The notes below the pieces were generated by a model. The model was not told the DNA's origin. It saw only the letters and a list, made by a program, of their open reading frames with translations, and made no database searches. A DNA stretch of 64,000 bases from Vicia villosa (Eukaryota > Streptophyta > Magnoliopsida > Fabales > Fabaceae), in assembly GCF_029867415.1 (NCBI RefSeq), contig NC_081184.1, positions 71,794,116 through 71,858,115 on the forward strand, read 5' to 3'. Below are positions 44,666 to 57,189 of the stretch, piece by piece (the stretch's first letter is position 1; each line of letters begins with the position of its first letter). Both the position numbers and the translations under genes were made by a program.

Positions 44666-46982
44666 CAACGTCCTGCAACTTTATTTTCATTACTTGTTTC
44701 ATTGTACTTGCCTTCAGATCCAGCGCAGCAGCCCACACGCTATCATCATGCGCCTTCACGTTCCAGCCAATGGATCTCCATACGACTGAATCTGAAGGGC
44801 CAAAAGGTGACTCTCCATGGTGTTCCCTCAGAGATCTCCCACACAGGATCGTGAACCCAGGCCTCTCCTCTATTGGGCTGGGCCTAATTGGTTTGTTTAT
44901 TTGCACCCATCTGTTAGCTTCAGCACCCCTGGCCCATGGTTCTTTTGTTTTTTTTTCTTGTTTAGTTTTTACTAACTTATTTTAATTGTTTTTTTAAATA
45001 AAATCAACAAATAAAAAAAAATCACAAAAATTAATTTTAGGTTTTATTTTAGTTAACCAAAATTAAGATAATTAATTATTCTAGAACTAATAATTCAGGT
45101 TTAGTTTTAATTTAATTTTAATTAATCATTTAATTTGGTAATAACTTTAATCAACTTAATAATTAGACTTAGATAATTAATAAATCGTAGTCTTAATTAA
45201 TTTAATTAGGTTTTGATTAGAATTAGGATTTCTTATTAGTTTCAAAATCAAACCCTTTTTTACTAACTTCCAATTTCTCCCGATTCTATTCTCATCTCAA
45301 ACTCCGATGTTTGGCGCATGTATGTTTAATTTTCGTTATTATTATTTAAAATTCTAGAAATCGATGTATAGGTTGCAAGGACATTTTTGTAATAGCGTAG
45401 GATTTATCTTTCTGTTTTTTTACTTTCCACACTATAACTGCTACTATTGTCTGTTTAGATGCATGGCTAATAGGATTGTATGGCAAGATAAAATCAACCG
45501 TTAGATCACTAACTTCCAAGATTAAAATATCTGAACATAACACACTCCTTTTTACTGTTCACACACCCACCTTTAGGGTTTCCTCTCTTGGTTGCCTTTC
45601 TCGATTTAAATGGTCAAGTCCCTCGAACGTAGGGATGTCTTAGCAAGGTTGCCTCCGATTAATGTCATCATAGTCCCTTCGAGTTGCCTACGATAAAATG
45701 ATGACCGTCCCTTCGAATGCTAAGATGTCCTTACATGTTGCCTTCTATGACCATCCGATGACCCTTCGATGACCCGCACATCCAATGTATAGGACTACCT
45801 ACCCTCATATGGTATGGATAGTACTATTGAACAAGGAAAGTCTTTAGAATAGGAAAGACCTTACGAACTAGGGTAGGAACTCTTAAGTGCTTGCTCACAA
45901 CAAACCAAATCAAATGCTTTTTACACCATGTTTTTTAACATTGTCTTTTGAGACATTTTCAAAACAAACTGTTTTTCTAAACACACACCACTCTTTCAAA
46001 CATTTCAAACAAGTCAAAGTAAGCTAAGCAACTAAGAGCCCGTAGATAACTATGGATGAAAAGGGTGCTTACACCTTCCCTTTTCATAACCTACCCCCCG
46101 AACTCAATCTCTTTTTAAATAAGGTCTTTCCTGTTCTTTTATACCTTTCCTAATTGGATAAAATAAAAGTTGATGGCGACTCTTGCTCACCGCAACACAT
46201 TTGTTTGCGAAATAAAATAATAAAGTCAGTTCACCGTATTATAACACTCATATATATATACATAATACGTTATAACCACAAGGGGGCAAAAACTTGGCCA
46301 AAGGAATAGGGTTCAAAGAGAAGAAATTTTTCAAGAAACTAGGGCACGTGGAAAAATTCTTCTCGTCAAGTTGCAATCTATTCCAAGCAGTCCATCATCA
46401 TCCTGAAGGTCCCAAGAGTCCATTCATATCATTCTTGAAGCTCCACGGATCCTCAAACGCCCTCGTTCATCATCACCGATTTTCTTACCTTCTTGAAATT
46501 CAAATTTTTAATTGATGCACTTTCAATGAATGTTATGCATATATACATGATCATAATGATATTTAGAGTCGTTTGGGATCGTTGTTCGTGAAGTTTGACG
46601 CAGGGATAAGGAGATGTCATTATTAGGGCACGAAGCTTGTGTTGCATCAAATCCATGGCTACAGGACGTTTCAGTAAAAAATAACCCCACCATTGAACTC
46701 ACAAGGGTCGATTTAGTGGATCTAGGTTGTGCTTTTTTTTTGTTTAGATTGATTTTTGCAGGTTTCAATGTTTGGATCACCGGAGAAGACAATTGGATGT
46801 CGTTGTTCCGCTGGCCATGTTTTTCTTGACTTTTTTGACTCTGGTGTGGCAGTTCCTTTTAACGTGATTGGTCCACTCATAATCCTGGGGCCCATTTTTT
46901 ACTAACATTTGATTTTTGTATTTAGCGTGTGTTTTCCTATTTGTTGGCTTGCATTTGGTTTATTATCAGCTAATCAACGCAA

Positions 46983-47034
46983 CGCAGTTGGCAGGGTGGG
47001 AAGACCGATAACCAAAAGGACGTGGGCTCGATCC
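46983..47034 (+). repeat. tRNA-like A/B-box segment in LTR, second copy
   Basis: GCAGTTGGCAGGG (46983-46995) resembles an A box, and GGCTCGATCC (about 47025-47034) resembles a B box. Its position in the second half of the duplicated LTR corresponds to that of the copy at 44617-44665. Confidence 0.45.
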
Positions 47035-48700
47035 CAGGCATCCTACAATTCCTTTTTTTTCTTAACTTTTGTCACCCTTTTCACTATTTTCCTTTTTTTA
47101 ATTAATTAATTCTTAGTTATTTATTTAACCATTAAAATCTAACAAATTAGGATTAGGGTTTCTTTAACTAATCAACTATTTTTTTTCTCTTAATTTTATT
47201 TAGCTGATTTTATTTTTAATTAGGATAAAGTTTTCGTTTAATTAAGTTTTAATCATAAAAAAATCATAAAAATATAAAAACAATTTAGTTTTTTGGGCTT
47301 TAATTAAATAAATTTTGACATAATTGTTAATTAACCTTAATTAAGATTTAGCTAATAATTTTAGGGTTTAAAAAATTAAATAGACATAATTAGATTTAAT
47401 TAATTTAATTAGTGTATATAATTAATTAATTAATTAGAATTAGAATTATTTCTCATGATTAATTTAGATTCTAATTAACATTAAACCTTTTCTAACCCTA
47501 AAATATTCCAATTTCTTTCCGATTCTATCTTACGACTACTATTTAATTTCTTCAATAATTGAATGCCGTAGTTTAATTTCCTCGCATATTATTTTTACGA
47601 ATTATGTAACTGCTTATGGGATGTAATAGTTAATTAGGATATACTTTTCCGCACTTTATTTTCTGCAAGGGTTTTTATGATTATGTATCTCTCCCAAAGC
47701 CTTGTAATAGTAAATAGGATTTACTTTTCCGCACTTTAATTTTCTGTACATATTTAACTGCTAGATGTATGTTTAATAAGATTGTATGGCAAGATTAAAA
47801 TTGAACATAGCTAGCCCTAAATTCAAGAATAAATATATGAATCAACACACTTCTCACACATTCACCTTTAGGGTAACCTCTCTTGTTGCCTTACGATTAT
47901 ATGGTCATGTCCCTCGAACGTATGGATGCTTTAGCAAAAGACGCTTACGATTAACATCATCATAGTCCCTTCGATATAAAGATCATAGACCCTTCGAGTT
48001 GCCTGCGAAAAGATGATCTTGTCCCTCGATGACCCTACATAAAAATGATGATAGTCTCTTCGAATTTTTAAGGTATCTTTACATGTTGCCTTCTATGACC
48101 ATTTGATGACCCTACGTTTATCCCTTCACATCCAATAGATAGGATTTCCTACCAACTAACGACATGGATAATACTATATCCAAAAGAAAACATAATAGAA
48201 TATGAAAGACTATTACTTAGTGGGTAGGTGCTCATAATTGCTTGCGCACACTCAAATTCATTTTCACGACTCATACTTTCGAAGCTATTTTCAAAAGAAA
48301 AACACTTTGTATACATTCATACAAGAAGCATTACAATGTCAAACTTTCTTACGAACTATTTCCAAGCACAAATATTTTCAAAAAAAAAACTTTGTATACA
48401 TTCATACGAGAATCATTACAAAGTTAAACTTTTTCAAAGTATTTTCAAAAGCACACACATAAGTTAAACAAAATGAGCTAAGAAATTAAGAGCCCATAAA
48501 CAACCATGGATATAAAGGGTGCTAATACCTTCCCTTTGTATAACCTACCCCCCGAACTCAAAATCTTCTAAAGGTCTTTCCTGTTCTTTTATGTCTTTCC
48601 TAATCAAATTGTATAAAATAAAAGTCGGTGGCGACTATTGCTAACCGCAACATGTTTTGCGAAAAACAAAATAAAAAGCCAGTTCTCCCACCGTATTGCA

Positions 48701-49565
48701 GCTTCTTTAGTTTTATAATGTTTGATTTGAGAAACAAATTTCATGTTTAGACATGCATGTTTAAGATTAAGACAAGTGTATACTCCCTTACTAATGTCTC
48801 CAAATATGTTGCCAATTGGATGAACTCCATGAGTCCTCCATTTTTTAGGTAGATTGTCATGATGTTCTACTAGTTGAAATCCTTCATCTTGTTGACTTGT
48901 GTGTTCAACATGATCATTATTGCTATTGACCTCATTTGACACTTCATCTAAATCATCATCATTAACATTGAAAATTTTATCCTCCTTAGAAGGGTTTTTT
49001 TACATCATATGACACATGAATTTATTCTTTAAATGCAAGTGTTATTTTGTTAAAAATTCTAAAAAGCTTTACTAGGTAAGGAATAACCAAGAAATATACA
49101 TTCGTTGGAATTTTCATCAAACTTACCTAGGTTGTCCTTGCCATTATTTAAGATGAATAATTTGCACCCAAGAATGTGTATATGAGAGATATTTGAATTT
49201 CCTTTCCTTATATATTTCATATGGAGTCTTTTTCAAGATTGATCTAATCATCACCTGATTGCTTACATAGCAAGTTGTGCTTACCGCATCGGCTAAAAAG
49301 TTTTTTTTACAGACTTGATTCACTTAATATTGTTCTTTCAAGCTCCTCCAACGATCAATTCTTTTTTTTTTGACAACAATAGTTTTAGAGTGTTCTTGGT
49401 GCAGAAAAATTATGAGAGACACTACTTTCTTTGCAAAACTCTTCAAAGAGTGCGTTTTGAAATTCTCTTCTATGATCACTTTTAATTGATACTATTTTTT
49501 ATTGTTTATCATTTTGGACTAGATTGGAATGCCTTTTAAATTCCTTGAAAGGCTCATGTTTATGA
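48701..49565 (-). pseudogene. Old copia integrase C-terminus and linker relic
   Basis: On the minus strand this carries the integrase tail and the linker before reverse transcriptase, including HPIGNIFGDISKGV, a copia hallmark. The C-terminal integrase words are broken by frameshifts. It is the continuation of 42061-42336. The right border is the start of a Sirevirus LTR, whose target duplication should be TATGA (49561-49565). Confidence 0.7.
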
Positions 49566-50386
49566 TGAAGGAGTGAAAAACACTTAGAAAGGGGGGATTG
49601 AAGAAGGGTTGTTTCTAAAAATGGTAGATAAAAATAAATCACACAATTATATTTATCTTGGTTCGTTGTTAACTAAACTACTCCAGTCCACTCCTGACAA
49701 GGTGATTTACCTCAACTGAGGATTTAATCCACTAATCCACTTAGAAAACTTCTAAGTCTTCTAGAGTCTACAGATCAATACTTAATCACTCTAGGATTTT
49801 TCTCTTAAGTTTAAGTTCTAACACTCACTAAGATATTACAATGTTGTGAGGTTGAAGATGAAGTTCTTCTTTGCTTTTGTGTGATAACGTTTTGGCAGCG
49901 TTTTGGTACTTAGCGTGAGAGAGTTGTTGCTGCTTCAGCATCAGAACTTCTATATGTAGGCAGTGAGAAAATGTGACTGTTGAGAGCATTTAATGCTTTG
50001 CGTGAATAGTACACTGTTGCATTTAATGTTTCACTCTTTTGTCAACTACCTCGAGCCATGCTTCAACTGCTTTTGGAAGTGCTTTGGAGCGTGATACCAT
50101 CAGATCTTCAGAGCCTTGCTTCTGACTGTCATCTTCTGATGCTTTCCAGATCATGTTCTGATTTTCTCAAGACCATCTTTTGATGTCTGCTAGACCATGT
50201 TCTGATGAAGCCATCCATATCTTCTAGGTCAGAGCTTCTGAACGATGATTTTGTGCATACTCTTTTAGACTTTTCCTTAAATGGAAAACGTTAATAATTA
50301 AAGTACCACATTGTCTTATACAAAATTCATATATAATGTTATCATCAAAAATAAGAATATTGATCAATACATTTCTTGTTCTAACA
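49566..50386 (-). repeat. Sirevirus 3' LTR (second element)
   Basis: On the plus strand it reads TGAAGGAGTG...TTCTAACA, about 821 bp. It matches the start and end of the other Sirevirus LTR but lacks some of the internal TCTAGAGT repeats, which explains the shorter length. The GTCAACTACCTCGAGCC block is shared. Confidence 0.88.
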
Positions 50387-50388
50387 AT

Positions 50389-50545
50389 CTCCCCCTTTTT
50401 GATGATGACAAAAAACATACATAATTGATATGAATTTGTATCCAGAATATCAGATGAAAAAGACAATACACAGATGTAGCATAAAAGTATATTAATCAGA
50501 GTGTGTGAATATGTCTCCCCCTGAGATTAACAATCTCCCCCTGAA
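50389..50545 (-). other. Polypurine tracts (second Sirevirus)
   Basis: On the minus strand, AAAAAGGGGGAGA borders the LTR. Two further AGGGGGAGA copies lie at about 50514-50524 and 50535-50543. A degraded one (GTGGGAGAA) lies near 50997. Confidence 0.82.
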
Positions 50546-51084
50546 ATTAATACTAGAAGAATTTATAAATAAAAGACTTCCCTGAATATTTTTCATTTTA
50601 GATGAGACTTTCACGTTGAACTTTAAACTTCAGATCATTCATAGCTTTACTTCAGAGCTTCCATTTGGACACCTTCAGAGCTTTGAATTTCTCTTTGAGT
50701 GCACTTGGCTTTATCAAAGCATCAAAACGACTTGCTTGTAGCAGAGCTTAAAACTTCTTGTATCAGAACATAGCTTGCTTGTGATCTTGAAACTTCTTGT
50801 ATCAGAACATTAAGCTTGTTTGCTTCAACTTTTTAAGAGATTTTCTTCAGATACTCTTCTCCCATTTTTGAGCTTGTTAAGAGTATCACATTCCTGCAAA
50901 AGTATCAGAGATAGAAAAAATTTGCAATATAATTGTTAGGAATGTTGAGACTTAAGCCCAGCAACTGATATTATAAATCAATTTAAATAGCACGTTTCTC
51001 CCACTTTTTGTCATAACATCAAAAAGCATAAAAGATTCAGATGAAAGACACACAGAGTGAAGAAAGAAAATAATTCATTGATAA
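50546..51084. other. Sirevirus 3' untranslated region
   Basis: Non-coding sequence with TATCAGAACAT and ACTTCTTG words repeated, related to but more decayed than the tandem repeat of the other Sirevirus. Confidence 0.5.
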
Positions 51085-53724
51085 TCAGAAGGGAAGAGTA
51101 CAAGGCAGATGCAAAAAGCAAAACATATGCAAGATACAAGAAAAACAACTAAGAAGGTTCTTAATCTCAGCGGTGTCTTCTGCTTGCTTCTTTGAAGATT
51201 CTTCAGTTCTCTGCATCCAAGTTCTGAATTCAGCATTGGTTTCATCCTGCTTGTCCAGACGACTGAACACTGAAGCTTGATTCTGTTGGAGTTCCTTCAG
51301 AGTTTCCATCAAAACAGATGTTGAAGGGCCAACAGAAGAAGCAGGAACAACAGAAGCTGGAATCATTTGATTATCAACAATAGGTTCCTCTTCAGCAGGA
51401 ATATCTTCAGTAGGTTGCTCTTCAGCATGATACTCAATAACAGGATAGACCATATCAGGATTCTCCTCAAGATTATTCTCCCGAAACCAGTCAAACAAAG
51501 TCTTAAAGTCTCCAGTCAGAACTGAAACGGATAAGGAGTCCAAACAACCAGAGGCAAAGGATTATCCACTTCCATTTCATCAATAAAGGGAGCTTCTTCT
51601 TGAGGCTTCCAGTCAGAAATTGGATGATAGTACCTGCCACTGTCATACTCCAGAGCCAGTCCAACAGGACCAGGAGCAGCAGCAAGACAATCCGTCTGGA
51701 GGTCCAGAAACTCTGCTTGCACATCTTCAGAAAAAGCCTTCCAGAGCTTTCCAGCAGACCTATGATCCAACTTGGAATCATAAGCAGTCTTCAGATATTC
51801 TAACCCTGTTCTGACCTTGTATTTTAATATTTCAAAACGAATATCAACATAAGGTTTAGGAGGGTTGGTTCTGAGAATGGTTATTGGAGATTTGGGGTTT
51901 GAGATGGAATATGGTTCAGAGGCTCAATCAAACAAGAAAGAAGTGTTTGAAGAAGATGGAGGAGGTGAAGATTATGCTTCATTGTTAGAGTCTACGACTA
52001 CAACAACTGGGTCAGAAAAAGTGGATGGGGATGAAGGGTCAGAAATTGGTGAGATTGGTTTAGGAATAGAGGAGGTTGGTTGATTAGTGGAGAATATATT
52101 TTCAAGTGGAATAGGTGGGAAGATAACATTTAGTGGTTTCGGGTACAAAATTTGTGGTTCAGAATGAAGTGGGCGTTTTCCTTTTGAGATGGTGGAGGAG
52201 GATGAAATATCAAAGGATGGTGGTTTTTGCTGAGGGGGAAGGTTAGAATCAGAGTGTAAACTAGAGTTGTCTACACTATCAATATATTCTATTAACTTCT
52301 TAAATTGTTCAGAAGTTCTAGGGATTTTGAGAGATAGAGGTTCATCTGTTGATATTCGTTTAGAACTATTAACAGGTACAGAGTTAGAGATAGTAATACC
52401 TGAAGGTTTCTTCTGCTTCTTAGCTTTCTTTGTAGCAAGACCTTCGCCAGTAGCCTTTCTCTTCTTCTTCTTCTCTTTCTTCTTCTTATCCCTTTTGATT
52501 AATTCATCCAAAGATGGAAGAGTTCTTCCATGAAGCCAGGCAGGATCAACTTCTGACTGGAGTCTTACACAGGACTCCAGATAGAGTTGGACAGATTCAG
52601 ATAGTTCTTCCTTAAAAATCAGAGGGAAATCAACAATTGGATTTCTTCTGGTCAGAATATCAGTAATCACTGTTGGAGTAGAGATCACCTTTCCAATCAA
52701 TTGCATTCTCCTCAGAGTATGGGCAGTTAGAGTAATCCCACAGTAGTCAGATCTTGAATGGAGCCAGCAGCTTTCAGAGTACCAATCAGACCACTCTCGG
52801 TCAGAATGTCTGATATCAGCCTTCCCTTAGGAATGGTATTCTTCTTTATCTTAGGATATTTCAGACGTTCTGCTTCTCTTGATTCCTTCACACGAGTTCT
52901 CAGATGATGGAACAGAACATAAGGTAAGTTTACTCTCATACCCTTTCCAATGCAGTACAAAAGGAACTGCTGATCTTAATTGACATAGGTTGCAGAAACA
53001 GTTGATTTTCTGTGGTTGAGAGATCCCATATTGATCTTTGCCCAAACTCTATAAGAAGGCTTCAGATCCTTGGTGTGTGGTGAACCTTTTCCAAAAGTAA
53101 ATATTTTTGGATAAACTATTTCCCAATCAGTTCTTCCAGAAATAGCACCAATTACACCACCCAAACCTTGGAATTCAACAACTTCCTTGTGAGATTCTCA
53201 ATAATTGCAATCTCTTACCCCACGAAGGAGATAATAGCATTTGGGGTTAGGGTAGCATGAGTCCAAAATTCCTTGACCAAAACAGGATAAAGTGGTCCAA
53301 TGAGACGATCAAGGTAGTTTGCCCATCCTTGAACTAACATGTTCGTCTTGATGTTGAACTGGTGTGCTTGAAGATTTTCAAAATCAACCATAAGTTCACA
53401 GAGAACTTCTAAATCTACGTAAGGAATCAAATACGTCTTCAATGGAGTGAGAACAGTTTGTTGTTTCTGTTCTTGTTGATCTTGTTGTTGTTGTTGTTCT
53501 TGTTGATAAGACGAAACCTTTTGTTGAGTATTGGATGAAGAAGCTATTGAAGAACACTTGAGATTTCTGGGTTTCTTAGATTTAGGGTTTTTATGGAGGC
53601 AAAAGAGGAGACAGAAATGCATAAACTGAACATTGATGAAGGAGTGAAAAGAGAGAAAATGAATATGATATAACTTTATATAGACACGTGCGTGAACAAG
53701 AATGCAATGAGATTCTGAATGCAA
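51085..53724 (-). pseudogene. Sirevirus envelope-like ORF, fragmented
   Basis: This is the extra frame that Sireviruses carry after pol; its function is unproven. It can be followed in pieces from 53724 leftward. First comes a glutamine-rich segment, then a conserved domain (YLDRLIGPLYPVLVKEFW) to 53215. Further domain parts lie at 53164-52727 (WEIVYPKIFTFGKGSPH, RVNLPYVLFHHLRTRVKE). A piece at 52706-51972 contains a lysine-rich run KRDKKKKEKKKKRK. The C-terminal piece (51543-51085) has a region that may form a coiled coil (LKELQQNQASVFSRLDKQDE). At least four frame changes break it. I see no clear signal peptide or fusion segment, so 'envelope' is only the family name. Confidence 0.75.
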
Positions 53725-54061
53725 GCGGTTACAGAAAATGAATCAATCACATTTAATGTTGAGAGACATTAGTGGAGATAACGTGAGATTTGAAAAGATT
53801 TGCACAATTACCTAGGGCGGCGTCTCATCAACTACACGCATGCTTGTCCCTTCAGAATGAACACATGGTCATCATCTGGAATAGCTGGCGACAACTGTTT
53901 TGCTTTAACAGGAGTTCTGTATCATACTTAGACACATGAAACATTAGTGATATAAGATTTAGAGTATCTATATGAACATACATAAACAGAACATCTGATA
54001 AGAAATAACTGAACATTTTCAAACCAAACCATATATCAGATCATCTCAACTCCTTCATTCT
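53725..54061. other. Spacer between envelope-like ORF and pol
   Basis: Non-coding spacer, alignable with about 24190-24620 of the other Sirevirus (shared GGCGTC(T/C)C, ACTGTTTTGCTTTAACAG words). Confidence 0.6.
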
Positions 54062-55332
54062 GGGCATAAATCCATACTGATGTTCTTCAGAATGAACTTA
54101 AACCTATCTTGAGCAAGGGGTTTTGTAAAGATATCAGCCCATTGATGGTCTGTATGTATAAAGTTTAAAGAAAGAACACCCTTCTGAACATAGTCCCTAA
54201 TAACGTGATGTTTAATCTCTATATGTTTAGCTTTGGAATGTAAAATAGGATTCTTAGATAAACAAATATCAGAAGTATTATCACATAATATAGGAATGTT
54301 ACTCTCATATATCTGATAGTCTTCTAGCTAGCTTTTCATCTAGAGCATCTGTGTACTACATCTAGCAGCAGCTACATATTCTGCTTTTGTAGTAGAGAGT
54401 GCAATTGTTGCTTGCTTCTTGTTGTACCAGGAGATCATGTTACTTCCCAGAAACTGACAGCTTCCAGGAGTACTTTTTCTTTCAACTCTATCTCCAGCGT
54501 AATCAGCATCACAATATCCTATTAAGTTGTATTCTTCAGATCTTCTGTAGACTAAACCAACATTAGTAGTACCTTTCCGATACCTAAGAATTCTCTTAAC
54601 AGCAGTTAAGTGAGATTCTCTAGGATCTGATTGGAATCTAGCACACAAGCATACACTGAATAAAATATCAGGTCTAGAAGCGGTCAGATAGAGAAGAGAT
54701 CTTATCATACCTCTGTAGATCTTCTGATCTACCTTCTTGGTTACCTCATCCTTACCTAATACGCAAGTTGGATGCATTGGATTTTTTGCTTCTTTGCTTT
54801 CAGATAGATTAAACTTCTTAAGAAGTTCTTTGACATACTTAGTCCGATGAACATAGGTTCCTTCAGAGGTTTGATAGATCTGAATGCCTAGGAAATATTT
54901 GAGTTCTCCCATCATGCTCATCTCAAATACTGCCTGCATAGACTTAGCAAACTCCTTTCCAAGTGTAGCATTAGATGTTCCAAAAATAATATCATCAACA
55001 TAAATTTGGCAAATAAGCATATCCTTTTTATAGGTTTTACAGAAGAGAGTTGTGTCTGCTTTTCCTCTTGTGAAACCATTATCCAGAAGGAAATAACTTA
55101 ATCTTTCATACCAAGATCTGGGAGCTTGCTTCAAACCGTATAATGATTTCTTTAATTTAAAAACATGTTCTGGAGACTTAGAGTCTTCAAAACCAGGAGG
55201 TTGGTGGACATAAACTTCTTCATCTATATAACCATTTAAAAAGGCACTCTTAACATCCATCTGATACAGAGTGATGTTATTCTGAGTGGCAAAAGAAAAT
55301 AATAATCTAATAGATTCTAACCTGACCACTGA
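54062..55332 (-). pseudogene. Sirevirus reverse transcriptase (C-terminal part) and RNase H
   Basis: After the interrupting solo LTR the palm continues: MDVKSAFLNGYIDEEVYV, SLYGLKQAPRSWYERL and an intact catalytic IYVDDIIFG. RNase H has YCDADYAGDRVERKSTPG and ALSTTKAEYVAA. The main frame ends at 54340. Its C-terminal continuation (ADIFTKPLA-type tail, 54330-54062) is readable in another frame, so one frameshift is present. It copies element RNA into DNA; here it is inactive because the gene is interrupted at the target duplication 55328-55332. Confidence 0.88.
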
Positions 55333-57184
55333 TGTAGCACCCCAAATCTACCCGATAAATTATACGGAAAATCAGAGTATAAATTCCAAACAAGTTCATT
55401 TGAGGTATCACATATTCGTCATTTCAAAAACAGTTACGGCTTATTTTCCTTCACATAGATACATAGCACATAAATTTAAAACGATAATCAAATCATTACT
55501 AAAAATCACTTTGTTTAAATTCAATAATTAACTCGCACCAGAATCAACAAACTTCATAAATATTCAATTCAAGTCGTAGCATCATTGCACGGTAACTTTA
55601 AGTTACAATTTAAACCAAAACCATATAAAAATTCAACAAAAGAAATAATAATTAAAACAATCGCTTTATCCCCCGAGTGCTACGTATCAGAGCAAGACAC
55701 CAACTCGACTAACAGCAACTAAAGTCTTCATAAAATCACTTCAAACTTCCACCGCTATCTCGAGTACCTGTCCGTTTCCCACGGTAAGGGAAACATCATT
55801 CAGAAGGGGTGAGATATCGAAAGATATAAACAAAAGTATGATAATTAATATATTAGATCAAATCATATGATTATCACCACCTTCAAACAACAGTTATAAT
55901 AACATCTAGCAACAATTTATAACAACAATTATAACAACCATCAACAACAACTATTATCACAATAATTACAATAATTATTTCGCAACTCAAACCAACACAA
56001 CTTATATCAACATCAACTCATATCAACATTAACTTCACAACGACTCAAAATGCGACACAACTATGACCATGCATGTGGTACCCAGGGCTTCAGCCCCCAT
56101 CGCTAATTGCCAGTTAAACCGAGGCATCAAGGCATGAGCCTTCGTCACTAATTTGCCAATCCAGGCCATCGCCAAAAATGCATATGTATATGAATGCAAC
56201 AAACACATACAACAACAACAACATCATCGTCACAAAAGGCATAAGCCTATATCGTCGCTATAACAATAAATAGAGGTATACATCGTCACTGAAACATCCT
56301 TCAACTTCGCATAAAACAACAACAATATACACATCGCTCAGAAATCACAAAGAAATAACAACACAACATACTCATCATAATTCACAAAACAAGCCGATCA
56401 CAATCACCTACTAGCATATACGAACTACCTCTATAATTTTCAATTAATTTCGGATAACTAAATACACCTAATCTCACATACAATCATCATATTCCCGGTT
56501 ATATAATTCGAACCTCACCCTTACCTTGGATATGAGATTCCTCTACTCTCCCGGTTGCCATAGCTTATGCCGTCGCTTCCAACTTTTCTCCGAAAATCTT
56601 TTCTAACAACGTGCTGAGACGCACCAAAAACCTGTTCGTAAATCGCTTTGTCAGACGGGCTTAAATTCATCAAAACGAAAATCGCTCCGGTCAGAAGTTA
56701 CCTCTACGAGTCTGGAACATTGTGTCCAAGTACCATAACGATTCAACGGTTGGATTGAGAGATATACCCGATTTGCCAAGGTGACTCTATGCTGAAACTT
56801 GCTGCGAAAATTAAGGCTTCCTCCATAATTTTCTTCTTCTCTCAAGTGCTTCTCCCTTCTTTCTCTTCTCTTTTCTATTTTTCCTTTCTCCCCAAAAATA
56901 AGTTATGAGACTCCAACTCTAAAACCCTAATTTTCTCCTCTTACTATCTCTTTTCTCTTAATGGGTTTAACCCGTAATCCATCTATTACGTTTCTACTAC
57001 TAAGGCCCAATTAACTATATCTCTCATACAACTTAATCAACCCAAATAAAACAAATACACATACAATTAAATATTTCAAATAATTATTATATCACATAAT
57101 AAATAAATAAATAATTATTAAAAATACCAAATAGTATAATTACTAATATAATTAATAAAAATATTAATAAAATGGGATGTTACA
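55333..57184 (-). mobile_element. Solo LTR (Ty3 type, minus orientation) in Sirevirus pol
   Basis: The segment runs TGTAGCACCCC to GGATGTTACA, 1852 bp, flanked by the perfect duplication ACTGA (55328-55332, 57185-57189). It has no internal coding region. On the minus strand it contains CTCTGATACGTAGCACTC near 55693, a landmark shared with the LTR tails ending at 1094 and 41399, so it belongs to that Ty3 chromovirus group and points left. Open frames inside are not domains. Confidence 0.88.
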
Positions 57185-57189
57185 ACTGA

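Larger units (their letters stand above)
42337..48700 (+). mobile_element. Solo Tat/Ogre-type LTR with internal duplication
   Basis: The 6364-bp segment starts TGTTGCACCC and ends CACCGTATTGCA. It is flanked by the perfect duplication GCTTC (42332-42336, 48701-48705) and contains no internal coding region, so it is a solo LTR. The tail landmarks occur twice: GGGTGCT(T/A)A(C/T)ACCTTCCC at 46063 and 48517, and TGGCGACT at 46174 and 48629. The second half (about 46270-48700) is therefore a diverged duplicate of about 43850-46260. An alternative is two overlapping insertions of one family, but a single target duplication encloses both. Confidence 0.8.

Noticed and set aside
43753..44985. Open frames of 156 and 119 codons
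   Set aside because: They fall inside the solo LTR and show no recognisable domain, and the corresponding region of the second half does not keep the frames.
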